From Tatumella terrea (GTDB lineage Bacteria; Pseudomonadota; Gammaproteobacteria; Enterobacterales; Enterobacteriaceae), in NCBI RefSeq assembly GCF_039523755.1, contig NZ_BAAAFX010000014.1, forward strand, positions 62,001-126,000: 64,000 bases of DNA. Direction: 5' to 3'. This document shows, one piece after another, positions 9,526 to 18,217 of this stretch; the first letter of the stretch is position 1; every line of letters begins with the position of its first letter. The translations under genes were made by a program, and so were the position numbers. Below the pieces are notes generated by a model. The model had not been told where the DNA came from. It worked only from the letters and a program-made list of their open reading frames with translations, and did no database searches.

Positions 9526-9550
9526 CCGCCCTGCCCTGAGTCCGGCACCG

Positions 9551-10423
9551 CTATCGGTGCCGGTCCTGACGGTATACTGAAGGGCTCATTCCGGACCAGC
9601 GGCGAAAACGGTGGCTGAAATGGCTCAGTGAATTAAACCCGCAGCTTACCGCGATATCTGTCAGTGGTATGCCCTGATATCTGAGCAACTCAGCCGCCTT
9701 TGCCATGCGTTTTTCCATCACATACTGATGTGGCGGCCGTCCGGTGCTTTGGCGAAACATCCTTGAAAAGTGGTATTCACTTAACGCAGCCTCCCCGGCC
9801 AGCGTGGACAACGTCAGCGAATCGCTGAGATGATGCTCAATAAATTCACACACCCGTCTGAGCGTGGCCGGTGCCAGGCCGCCCCGGACCACCGGCAAAG
9901 CCCAGTTAACCCGACTGTACTGCTGTACCAGACAGGTCAGCAGTAACGTACTGGCCGTGCTCAGTAACAGGTGGTTCGCCGGTTGCTGCCAGTCATAATT
10001 CAGCAGAAACTGCCGGTAAAGCTGAGTGATTTTTCCATCATCCGCAAAGATTTTTTCATCGGGTACGACATCAGACGGGCTGCGATCCCAGATTTTTTCT
10101 GCCAGTACGGATAAATGCTCCTCCGTACAATAGAGATGCACAAATGAGAGGCGGGCACGGACATCCCAGACCGAACCACTGCCGGCAGGCATCAGACAAA
10201 AACGATCCGGCCCGCCCCCGTTACGCCATCCGTGGGGCGTTTTATGCCAGGTGTCATAACCATCCGCAATATACAGACTCAGCGTGTGGTGGTTGCTCTG
10301 GTGGTGAACTCTGTCACACTGGTTAAACCACGAAGCCAGCTGAACCCCGCTGTCCAGTGCAACGCTGTCGAGCAGCCTGGCTTTATGGCGTTGCAGAATT
10401 TCCATCGTCTGATAATCAGGCAT
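9551..10423 (-). CDS. AraC-family transcriptional regulator
   Basis: The 290-residue protein has an N-terminal cupin-like sensing region and a C-terminal AraC/XylS DNA-binding domain. The latter shows two helix-turn-helix units (LSTLAGEAALSEYHFSRMF and the LTDIAVSCGFNSLSHFSHRF block) and the family ending SPSVYRQ. The ATG at 10423 has GGAGAAG upstream; the longer frame to 10456 has no such site. It is divergent from the EamA transporter at 10614, separated by about 190 bp, which suggests that it controls that transporter. The inducer is unknown. Confidence 0.85.
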   Translation of the reverse strand: MPDYQTMEILQRHKARLLDSVALDSGVQLASWFNQCDRVHHQSNHHTLSLYIADGYDTWHKTPHGWRNGGGPDRFCLMPAGSGSVWDVRARLSFVHLYCTEEHLSVLAEKIWDRSPSDVVPDEKIFADDGKITQLYRQFLLNYDWQQPANHLLLSTASTLLLTCLVQQYSRVNWALPVVRGGLAPATLRRVCEFIEHHLSDSLTLSTLAGEAALSEYHFSRMFRQSTGRPPHQYVMEKRMAKAAELLRYQGIPLTDIAVSCGFNSLSHFSHRFRRWSGMSPSVYRQDRHR

Positions 10424-10613
10424 CTTCTCTCCGCCTTTTCCGGCTGTCAGACGCACAGTGTATTCTGCCGCTGTCCCCGTGCGCCACTAATACCTCACCC
10501 GGCACACATAAAAGCGCAGAAATACGCAAACCGGCAGCAGACTGGTACAAATGGTCGCTCTCTGTTTTGTGAATACTGAGGGCAGGAAGAAAAACACTGG
10601 CCGGAGGTTAATA

Positions 10614-11513
10614 ATGACAATACTGCTCTATTTCGCTGTAGTTCTGATCTGGGGAACCACCTGGATTGCTATCTTTGTGCAGGAACATAATGCTGCAATT
10701 CCGGTCACGGTGGCTGTGTTCTGGCGTTTTGCGCTGGCGTCGGTGGTTTTATTGCTGGTACTGAAACTCAGCGGGCGGCTGAAGTCGTTGTCCCGGCAGA
10801 CACATCTCTATTGTCTCCTTCAGGGATGTACGATTTTCGGGATAAATTTCGTCTGCTTTTATCACGCTGCCCAGTGGATCAATAGCGGTCTGGAATCCGT
10901 TATCTTTTCGATGGCGGTTTGCTATAACGCGGTTAACAGCTGGATTTTCTTCCGGCAGAAACCGCCCGCCCGCTTTTGGCCGGCCGTTGTGATCGGCATC
11001 GGGGGTATTGTCATCTTATTCTGGCCGCAGTTATCAGAAAACCACGTCTCACCGCAACTGCTGGCCGGCATCGGCTTATCGGCACTCGGTACACTTGGCT
11101 TTTCGCTGGGCAATATGATCAGTGTTCGCCACCAACGGCAGCAGCAGGATACACTGACCACAACCGGTTATGCCATGCTCTATGGCGCGTTAGTGATGGC
11201 GTTACTGAGCCTGGTGATGGGATATTCACTCGTTCCTCCGGGGAATATCCGCTGGCTGGGCGCGGTCTGTTACCTGGCCATTATCGGTTCCGTCTGCGGG
11301 TTCGGCGCTTACTTTATTTTACTGGGACGGATCGGTGCCGCTAAAGCCAGCTGGAGTACCCTGTTATTTCCTCTGGTTGCCCTGGCGTTTTCCGCAGAAT
11401 ATGAAGGTTTCGTCTGGGAACCCCATGCCATTATCGGGCTGGCAGCTATCTCCTGCGCTAACCTGTTAATGTTTATCCGCACTCCCCTGCGGCTTAACAA
11501 CCACCGTTCATAA
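10614..11513 (+). CDS. EamA/DMT-family transporter
   Basis: The 299-residue polytopic protein has about ten hydrophobic segments in two EamA repeats, as in RhaT/YdcZ/PecM-type metabolite exporters of the drug/metabolite superfamily. The N-terminus has VVLIWGTTWIAI, the typical first-helix motif, and the second repeat has the GSVCGFGAYFILLGRIGAAKAS region. The start has an exact GGAGGT ribosome site 6 bases upstream. It pairs with the divergent AraC-type regulator. Such pairs often export an amino acid or toxic metabolite; the substrate cannot be read from sequence. Confidence 0.87.
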   Translation: MTILLYFAVVLIWGTTWIAIFVQEHNAAIPVTVAVFWRFALASVVLLLVLKLSGRLKSLSRQTHLYCLLQGCTIFGINFVCFYHAAQWINSGLESVIFSMAVCYNAVNSWIFFRQKPPARFWPAVVIGIGGIVILFWPQLSENHVSPQLLAGIGLSALGTLGFSLGNMISVRHQRQQQDTLTTTGYAMLYGALVMALLSLVMGYSLVPPGNIRWLGAVCYLAIIGSVCGFGAYFILLGRIGAAKASWSTLLFPLVALAFSAEYEGFVWEPHAIIGLAAISCANLLMFIRTPLRLNNHRS

Positions 11514-11576
11514 CCCCTGGCAGCGGCCGGTTAACAGACAGGCCGCTGCCCATTACTCCGTTTATTCCCCCTCCCC

Positions 11577-11607
11577 TGCCATTCATTCCCTGAAAACTGC
11601 ATTTCAT
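11577..11607 (+). promoter_or_regulatory. Two YpdB-like direct repeats upstream of yhjX
   Basis: TGCCATTCAT (11577-11586) and TGCATTTCAT (11598-11607) are separated by exactly 11 bp. The E. coli yhjX promoter is reported to carry GGCATTTCAT-N11-GGCATTTCAT as the YpdB binding site. Matches to that motif are 7/10 and 9/10. A possible -10 (TATGCT, 11640-11645) lies about 32 bp downstream, which would put the repeats just above the -35 as for a LytTR activator. ypdAB itself is about 4 kb away. Confidence 0.72.
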
Positions 11608-11679
11608 GCCATTACCCACACACAAAAGCAGGGATTCATTATGCTCACCGCAGCAGATAACTTGCATGCGGAGCATGAT

Positions 11680-12894
11680 ATGAATACAAACTCACCTTTT
11701 TCACCCATGACCCGCTGGCTGACACTGGCCGGCACCATTATTACGCAGTTCGCCCTTGGCTCAGTCTATACCTGGAGCCTGTTTAATCAGCCCCTGTCAG
11801 AAAAACTTTCAGCCCCCATCAGTAAAGTTGCACTTTCTTTCGGCTTACTCAGTCTCGGACTGGCAATTGCCTCCTCTCTGGCCGGTAAACTGCAGGAGCG
11901 GTTCGGCGTGAAAAAAGTCACCGTCGGTGCCGGTGTGTTACTGGCGGTCGGTTTTTTCCTGACTTCCAACGCCTCATCATTGCCGATGCTGTATCTCAGT
12001 GCCGGAGTACTGGTCGGACTGGCCGATGGGGCCGGTTATCTGATGACATTGTCAAACTGCGTGAAATGGTTCCCGGAACGTAAGGGCGTTATCTCTGCCT
12101 GTGCTATTGGGGCATACGGTCTGGGCAGTCTGGGCTTTAAATTTATCTGCAGCTATCTGCTGGTTCACCAGGGGCTTGAACATACCTTTATGCTGTGGGG
12201 TTGTATTGCGCTGGTGATGGTGGCTATCGGTGCATCACTGATGAAAGAGGCCCCACGCAGAGAAGCGCAGCCCGGTGCTGTTTCGGTATGTGATTTCTCT
12301 CTGGCGGAGTCGATGAAACAACCGCAGTACTGGATGCTGGCACTGATGTTTCTTACCGCCTGTATGAGCGGCTTATATGTCATCGGGGTGGCTAAAGATA
12401 TCGGTCAGAGCATGGTTCACCTGCCTGCGCTGAGCGCAGCTAACGCGGTCACCGTGATCGCGGTAGCCAACCTGGGCGGGCGCCTGGTTCTGGGAGTCTT
12501 ATCCGATAAACTGCCACGCATTCGTGTCATCTCTCTGGCGCAGATTATCTCTCTGGCAGGGATGAGCCTGTTAATGTTCACGTCACTGAATGAAACCACG
12601 TTTTTCATGGCGGTGGCCAGTATCGCATTCAGTTTCGGCGGAACCATCACCGTCTTCCCCTCTCTGGTCAGTGATTTTTTTGGCCTGAATAATCTGACTA
12701 AAAATTATGGTGTGATTTATCTGGGCTTCGGTATCGGCAGTATTCTCGGTTCGCTGGTCGCTTCGCTGTCAGGCGGATTCACCGTCACTTTCGCCCTGAT
12801 TATGGTTCTGCTGACAGTATCGCTGGTGTTATCACTAACCATTCGCCAGCCGGGCGTACGTTTTGTCTCTACCGCTCCGGCCCTGAATTCCTGA
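11680..12894 (+). CDS. yhjX: YhjX-type MFS transporter (OFA family), pyruvate-regulated
   Basis: This twelve-helix major facilitator of 404 residues is very similar to E. coli YhjX across its length, for example in WLTLAGTIITQFALGSVYTW, LSNCVKWFPERKG and FFGLNNLTKNYGVIYLGFG. YhjX belongs to the oxalate/formate antiporter-like family. In E. coli it is the chief target of YpdAB, which senses extracellular pyruvate; its substrate is not firmly settled. I choose the ATG at 11680 because of the GGAG site six bases upstream and alignment with E. coli. The ATG at 11641 overlaps a likely -10. The YpdB-like repeats upstream support conserved control. Confidence 0.9.
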   Translation: MNTNSPFSPMTRWLTLAGTIITQFALGSVYTWSLFNQPLSEKLSAPISKVALSFGLLSLGLAIASSLAGKLQERFGVKKVTVGAGVLLAVGFFLTSNASSLPMLYLSAGVLVGLADGAGYLMTLSNCVKWFPERKGVISACAIGAYGLGSLGFKFICSYLLVHQGLEHTFMLWGCIALVMVAIGASLMKEAPRREAQPGAVSVCDFSLAESMKQPQYWMLALMFLTACMSGLYVIGVAKDIGQSMVHLPALSAANAVTVIAVANLGGRLVLGVLSDKLPRIRVISLAQIISLAGMSLLMFTSLNETTFFMAVASIAFSFGGTITVFPSLVSDFFGLNNLTKNYGVIYLGFGIGSILGSLVASLSGGFTVTFALIMVLLTVSLVLSLTIRQPGVRFVSTAPALNS

Positions 12895-14009
12895 CTGCCC
12901 GTTTCACCGCAATCACTGTGCCTGCTCACTGTAGCAGGCCTCCTGATCCCCCCGTCTTCCTGAACTGCCCCCTTACCCTCATTCTATCCTTGCCTCTTTG
13001 TTTGCTTTTACGTTCACAGCCCCCGACAGGAAAATCAGCACAGACCGCTTCATCACTCCACAGCATTGCCGTGAGCGCAAACGGCCTGACGGAACCGGGG
13101 GGCTGAAGCGTATGGAGTCCGCTGCGGAGACCGGGAAATAATAGTTCACTTACCCTGCAGCTCAGCCCCGGGGCAGGATCATGGCGGACGTATTAACGGT
13201 CATGCACAGTAGCTGAGCCGGGTCACCGGCAATCAGGGCTTTGATCCGCACTTCATCGGGTCAATATCTGCTAAACAAAGCGTGGTGATCGGATGGCCCG
13301 GCAGCATATCACCGGCAATGAATACTTTGGTCCACACTTCATCGGGTCAGTGCCTGCTAAATAAAACGTGGAAGCCGGATGGTCCGGCGGCACATCACCG
13401 GCAATGAGGGCTTTGATCCGCACTTCATCGGGTCAATATCTGCTAAACAAAGCGTGGTGATCGGATGGCCCGGCGGCACATTACCGGCAATGAATGCTTA
13501 AGTAGCACTTAACCGGATCAGTATCTGCTAAACAAAGCGTGGAGGCCGGATGGCCCGGCAGCACATCACCGGCAATGAATACTTTGGTCCACACTTCATC
13601 GGGTCAGTGCCTGCTAAATAAAACGTGGAAGCCGGATGGTCCGGCGGCACATTACCGGCAATGAATGCTTAAGTAGCACTTAACCGGATCAGTGCCTGCG
13701 AAGCAAAGCGTGGAGGCCGGATGGCCCGGCGGCACATCACCGGCAATGAATACTTTGGTCCACACTTCATCAGGTCAGTGCCTGCTAAATAAAACGTGGA
13801 GGCCGGATGGTCCGGCGGCACATCACCGGCAATGAATACTTTAGTCCACACTTCATCGGGTCAGTGCCTGCGAAGCAAAGCGTGGTGATCGGATGGCCCG
13901 GCGGCACACAAGAGGCCGCCGGCGATCGACCCGCAGCACAGCAGGATGACCCCGCCCCAATGCAGGACGGAATACTCCCGGCATTGAGCCACCTCTCGGG
14001 TACTGCTGG
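12895..14009. other. Gene-free region dominated by a REP-like tandem array
   Basis: No credible gene lies between yhjX and the minus-strand gene ending at 14010. Positions 12895-13223 show no recognisable element. Positions 13224-13908 are the 86-bp tandem array described separately. Positions 13909-14009 look like ordinary flank. Short frames such as 13669-13851 exist only because of the repeats. Confidence 0.75.
13224..13908. repeat. About eight tandem 86-bp units, each with a REP-like palindrome
   Basis: CACCGGCAAT or TTACCGGCAAT recurs near 13224, 13309, 13395, 13482, 13566, 13651, 13738 and 13824, so the period is 85-86 bp. Each unit holds a GC palindrome such as GCCGGATGGTCCGGC, flanked so that GCCGGATG can pair with CATCACCGGC, as in REP sequences. 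Three unit types alternate: A (GCTTTGATCCGC), B (ATACTTTGGTCCAC) and C (ATGCTTAAGTAGC). The order is A B A C B C B B/A. The last unit begins as type B and ends as type A, a recombinant unit. Confidence 0.9.
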
Positions 14010-14813
14010 TTATTCGGCACTAAGCACCATCATCCGTAACAGGTTTACCGACTGAACCGGGGGTAAGCTGAGAATGGTCTGGTAGAAGTCGATTGTCATA
14101 TGACAAAGCGCCTGATGATTCGAGGAAGTATCTCCGGGTTCATTCAGTTGTCTGAGCTGATCCCCCCAGCGCGGATACAGCGTACTGACCACTTCTTTCA
14201 GGGTTTCGGTCGCCAGTGTTTTATTCAATGGTTTATCCGGCCCCTGACTGGTCAGCAGCAGTGCCTCCATCGCCTGAGCATCTTCCGTGTTCAACGCCGG
14301 CGGAAGCAATTGCATCAGATTAACCCCGCCCTCGACCTGGGGATAAAGGAAACGAAAACAGGCGTCGGATGAGAGGTTATCCAGCGTCTTCATTTCATCT
14401 ACCGACATCGAGACATAATGGATCACCGCATCGTCACTGGCCCGGCCAATCCGCTGATTAATCACATCCACCAGCATACCGCGCAACTGCCCCAGCGCGA
14501 CAGGCACACTATTACCTTCGCGCACTGAGCGTAAAAACGCCGGCTGAAGCATACGCCAGAGCCCGGGTTCCTGAACTTTCAGTATCCGGTAGCCCGGCAG
14601 AGAGGCCATCTCAGCCAGCGCCTGTTGTTCCTGTTTCCGGGCATCCCGTTCAGGTTTACAGGCATAAAACCAATAGAGATTTCCGGCAATGACCGGTAAC
14701 ACGGTCAGCAGAAGTCCGCCGGCCAGTGACAACCGGCTTTTCCTGACAACCAGTGTCCAGAAAAGCCCCGATATAATCAGACCAGCAATAGAAGGGATAA
14801 GGGTGTCAGTCAT
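14010..14813 (-). CDS. Unknown membrane-anchored protein
   Basis: I do not recognise this 267-residue protein. Two hydrophobic segments are at about residues 7-25 and 29-50. They are followed by a charged stretch (CKPERDARKQEQQ) and about 210 soluble residues rich in Leu and Gln without a known motif. The short first loop places both ends on the same side of the inner membrane. Its ATG overlaps the stop of the upstream universal stress protein gene as ATGA, so the two are co-translated. The 86-bp repeat array begins about 100 bp beyond its stop. Confidence 0.75.
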   Translation of the reverse strand: MTDTLIPSIAGLIISGLFWTLVVRKSRLSLAGGLLLTVLPVIAGNLYWFYACKPERDARKQEQQALAEMASLPGYRILKVQEPGLWRMLQPAFLRSVREGNSVPVALGQLRGMLVDVINQRIGRASDDAVIHYVSMSVDEMKTLDNLSSDACFRFLYPQVEGGVNLMQLLPPALNTEDAQAMEALLLTSQGPDKPLNKTLATETLKEVVSTLYPRWGDQLRQLNEPGDTSSNHQALCHMTIDFYQTILSLPPVQSVNLLRMMVLSAE

Positions 14814-15280
14814 ACTGAAGGCGAAGGCTCTCGTGATACATCGACTAATACCGGACAGTGTGCCCTTTCCAGGACCGCCGCGCTGACTGAACCTTTCAGA
14901 ATACGGTTGAACGAAGAAAGATGACGCCGCCCCATGATAATCATTGATACATTGAGCCGGTCAGCCTGTTCAACAATCGTGGTGGCCGGGTCACCGCTGC
15001 AAATCATTCCGCGGGCAGGAATACCGGCCTCCGCAAACGGGTTAAGCGCATAGCGCACTATCTGTTCAGCGGAATTACGGGAGTCCAGCGCATCCATCGA
15101 CAGCGCGTTTTTTTCAGCGGTATCAATTTCAATCGGCTGGCTACAGGCAGCATCATCCGGCGCCACACAACATAAAATAATCACCGACGCCTGATGTGCT
15201 TTGGCCTGTTCCAGAGTCACGTTAATCACTTTTTCTGCCATGGTAGCCTGACGATCAATCGCCATTAACAGTGTTTTCAT
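14810..15280 (-). CDS. Universal stress protein (UspA family)
   Basis: A single Usp domain of 156 residues, beginning MKTLLMAIDRQ. The ATP-binding motif G-2X-G-9X-G(S/T) appears near the C-terminus as GRRHLSSFNRILKGS, with His in place of the second Gly. Nucleotide binding may therefore be changed. It is the first gene of a two-gene minus-strand unit with the unknown membrane protein. Family members help cells survive stress; no specific role can be assigned. Confidence 0.85.
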   Translation of the reverse strand: MKTLLMAIDRQATMAEKVINVTLEQAKAHQASVIILCCVAPDDAACSQPIEIDTAEKNALSMDALDSRNSAEQIVRYALNPFAEAGIPARGMICSGDPATTIVEQADRLNVSMIIMGRRHLSSFNRILKGSVSAAVLERAHCPVLVDVSREPSPSV

Positions 15281-15721
15281 TCTATCAAGCTCACTTTCAG
15301 TGAAAGGCGGTTACCCGTTGTCGCATCAGTATATTTTCAGAAAGACATCACGTCGTCTGCGGGTAACTCAGTTTAACGAGCAACTACTGTAGCCTGATTA
15401 TCTATATTTGTCAGAGGATTGATGCCGTCCGGCGATGAAAAAGGTCCGGAATTGCCGATTACCGCATCCCGGAGTGTAAAAGGAATACTGCGCGGCAGAA
15501 ACGGGCTTTTAATATATTTTCAATCCTGAAAAATTTGATGTGATGAGGTAAGCAGCTATTTCCCGGTACCGTCAGCCAGACTGGCGGGCCGCCGGCAGGT
15601 TAAAAAATTGATCAGAATACCCATTCAGGTGGAATAACCGGGCCCGGTACTGGTGCACAGGGTGAGTTTTTTCTATCATACGCCGCAATTCCTGTCGCAT
15701 TCTGATCTAAGGCCAGCCCCG
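15281..15721. other. Divergent promoter region between usp and ypdA
   Basis: The region should carry promoters for the Usp-type gene (leftward) and ypdA (rightward). It contains inverted GTCCGG/TCCGGA and GCCAG/CTGGC elements but no operator I recognise. I found no copy of the YpdB direct-repeat motif here, so autoregulation is not supported. Confidence 0.5.
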
Positions 15722-17440
15722 ATGTTCCTGCACCTTGATAAGCTACTGGCAGTTTTTGATCGGGCAGCCCTGATGCTGATTTGCCTGTTTTTTCTGACCC
15801 GGGCCGCCCCTTTCCGCCAGTTACTGCAAAAAGATGACTACACGCCGGCAGAAAAACTGACCGTCATCGTTATTTTTTCGTTATTTGCGCTGTTCAGTAC
15901 CTGGACCGGGATCAATGTTGATGGGTCACTGCTGAACGTACGTATCATTGCCGTGATGTCCGGCGGGATCCTGTTTGGTCCCTGGGTCGGCATTTCTACG
16001 GGGATCATTGCCGGACTGCATCGCTATCTGATCGATATGCACGGGGTCAGCTCAATTCCCTGCCTGATCACCAGTATTCTGGCTGGCGTGATTTCAGGAA
16101 TGATTTATCAGCGAGTCGATAAATCCAGACGCTGGAGCGCCGGCATCCTCTGCGGGATGTTATGTGAATCCCTGACCATGCTGCTGATTGTGCTCTTCGC
16201 CCGCCCTGCCGCCCTGGGCATCGAGATAGTCAGTGAAATTGCACTGCCAATGATCCTCGGGTCGATGAGTATCGGTCTGATTGTTTTACTGGTGCAGAGC
16301 GTGGAAGGTGAAAAAGAAGCCCAGGCCGCCCGCCAGGCCAAGCTGGCACTCGATATTGCAAACAAAACACTGCCCCTGTTCCGTCAGGTGAACAGCGAAT
16401 CGTTACGCCAGGTATGTGAAATTATCCGCCATGATATCAACGCAGATGCCGTTGCCCTGACCAACTGCCGGGAGATTCTGGCTTATGTCGGATACGGCGA
16501 GGAACACTACCAGACGGGAAATATCAGCCTGAGCCCGACCACCACCCTGGCTATTACCAGCGGGAAAATCATCATCCGCAATAATGATGAAGCTTACCGT
16601 ACCCGGGACATCCACTCTATTCTGGTGATCCCGCTGCGGGAAAAAGGTACGGTCGCCGGCACATTAAAAATCTATTATCGCCGGGCCCATAAAATAACCG
16701 GCTCGCTGAAAGAGATGGCGGTCGGTCTGTCACAGATCATATCGACCCAGCTGGAAGTTTCGCGGGCCGAGCAATTACGCGAGATGGCGAATAAAGCTGA
16801 ACTCCGTGCGTTGCAGAGTAAAATTAACCCGCACTTCCTGTTTAATGCACTGAATGCCATTTCTTCCTCTATCCGGATGAACCCGGATACCGCACGACAA
16901 CTGGTGATCAATCTTTCCCGCTACCTGCGCTATAACCTGGAGCTGAGTGATGACGAAACCATTGATATCAAAAAAGAGCTGTATCAGGTGATGGATTACA
17001 TCGCTATCGAACAGGCGCGTTTCGGCGATAAGCTCTCGGTGATTTACGATATTGATGAAGATATTGCCTGCAAAATTCCCAGCCTGTTAATTCAGCCGTT
17101 GGTGGAAAATGCCATTGTGCACGGTATACAGCGGAGCCAGGGAAAAGGTGTGGTCACCATTACGGTCAGAAAGACAGAAACCTGCGGGGATGTGCATATT
17201 TCGGTGCGCGATACCGGTGACGGGATCAGCGAAGACGTTATTCGTCGGGTAGCCGGTAATGAGATGCCCGGGAACAAGATAGGACTGCTGAATGTTCATC
17301 ATCGCGTCCGGTTGCTGTACGGTGAAGGGCTGTGTATCCGCCGGCTTTCACCCGGCACCGAAATCTCCTTTACCGTAACTAAAGACGTCGCGGCTAAGCC
17401 TCCCGACCAACGACAGTTCAGTCCGGAGAATATTACGTGA
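15722..17440 (+). CDS. ypdA: YpdA (PyrS), LytS-type pyruvate-sensing histidine kinase
   Basis: A 572-residue inner-membrane sensor kinase, closely similar to E. coli YpdA. Order: five or six N-terminal membrane helices (5TM-LYT, about 10-210), a GAF domain (about 225-350), a His_kinase box with NPHFLFNALNAI (phospho-acceptor His near 371) and an HATPase domain (IQPLVENAIVHG, EMPGNKIGLLNVHHR). In E. coli it responds to extracellular pyruvate and phosphorylates YpdB. I place the start at the ATG at 15722 by alignment (MFLHLDKLLAVFDRAALM). Its stop overlaps the ypdB GTG. Confidence 0.94.
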   Translation: MFLHLDKLLAVFDRAALMLICLFFLTRAAPFRQLLQKDDYTPAEKLTVIVIFSLFALFSTWTGINVDGSLLNVRIIAVMSGGILFGPWVGISTGIIAGLHRYLIDMHGVSSIPCLITSILAGVISGMIYQRVDKSRRWSAGILCGMLCESLTMLLIVLFARPAALGIEIVSEIALPMILGSMSIGLIVLLVQSVEGEKEAQAARQAKLALDIANKTLPLFRQVNSESLRQVCEIIRHDINADAVALTNCREILAYVGYGEEHYQTGNISLSPTTTLAITSGKIIIRNNDEAYRTRDIHSILVIPLREKGTVAGTLKIYYRRAHKITGSLKEMAVGLSQIISTQLEVSRAEQLREMANKAELRALQSKINPHFLFNALNAISSSIRMNPDTARQLVINLSRYLRYNLELSDDETIDIKKELYQVMDYIAIEQARFGDKLSVIYDIDEDIACKIPSLLIQPLVENAIVHGIQRSQGKGVVTITVRKTETCGDVHISVRDTGDGISEDVIRRVAGNEMPGNKIGLLNVHHRVRLLYGEGLCIRRLSPGTEISFTVTKDVAAKPPDQRQFSPENIT

Positions 17441-18168
17441 AGGCCATAATTGTGGAAGATGAGTACCTGGCGCAACAGGAACTCCGCTGGATGATACAGC
17501 ATCACAGTCATATCAGTATTGAGGGCTGCTTTACCGACGGTGTGGATGTCCTCAAATATCTGCAAAATCATCAGGTGGATGTGATCTTTCTCGATATCAA
17601 TATCCCGTCGCTGGACGGCATGCTGCTGGCAAAAAATATCAGTATGTTCGCCGTGCGCCCGTTAATTGTGTTTATTACGGCCTGGAAAGAGCACGCCGTG
17701 GAAGCCTTCGAATTAGAAGCCTTTGATTACATTCTTAAGCCCTACCAGGAATCCCGTATCGTGACGATGCTGAATAAGCTGGAAAGCAACTGGCAGGCGC
17801 AGCAACACCCTGTGGCTCCCCGGGCGGCGGAAAAGATCCAGCAGACTATCAATCTGGTAAAGGATGACCGGATTATCGTGACCAATATCCACGATATCTG
17901 TTATGCGGAAGCCCATGAGAAGCTGACCATCGTCTATACCCGGCGAGATCAGTTTATTATGTCGATGAGTATCAGTGAGTTTTGCCAGCGGGTTCCGGAG
18001 AGTCAGTTCTTCCGCTGTCACCGCTCTTTCTGCGTCAACCTGAACCGGATCCGCGAAATTGAGCCCTGGTTTAATAATACCTATATCCTGAAACTCCATG
18101 AGCTGGAATTTCAGATCCCGGTCAGCCGCAGTAAAGTGAAAGCGTTTCGCCAGCTGATGAAGCTGTAA
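17437..18168 (+). CDS. ypdB: YpdB (PyrR), LytTR response regulator
   Basis: A 243-residue response regulator with a receiver domain (Asp53 in IFLDINIPSLDG, acidic pocket EDE at 7-9) and a C-terminal LytTR DNA-binding domain (VTNIHDICYAEAHEKL to the end). It starts with GTG, overlapping the ypdA stop as GTGA, so it is co-translated. In E. coli YpdB activates yhjX by binding direct repeats. A yhjX gene with such repeats lies about 4 kb upstream here. The AraC-type gene ypdC that follows in E. coli is absent; glk comes next, convergent. Confidence 0.94.
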   Translation: MKAIIVEDEYLAQQELRWMIQHHSHISIEGCFTDGVDVLKYLQNHQVDVIFLDINIPSLDGMLLAKNISMFAVRPLIVFITAWKEHAVEAFELEAFDYILKPYQESRIVTMLNKLESNWQAQQHPVAPRAAEKIQQTINLVKDDRIIVTNIHDICYAEAHEKLTIVYTRRDQFIMSMSISEFCQRVPESQFFRCHRSFCVNLNRIREIEPWFNNTYILKLHELEFQIPVSRSKVKAFRQLMKL

Positions 18169-18217
18169 CCGTCCGGTCAGTACCGGTGCGGTTACAGCGA
18201 ACTATCACAGGGTGTAG

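Noticed and set aside
13669..13851. Short minus-strand frame in the REP-like array
   Set aside because: It is made of repeat units and reads the same short peptide twice.
13224..13908. Possible CRISPR array
   Set aside because: Units are near-identical along their whole 86 bp with no unique spacers, and no cas genes are nearby.
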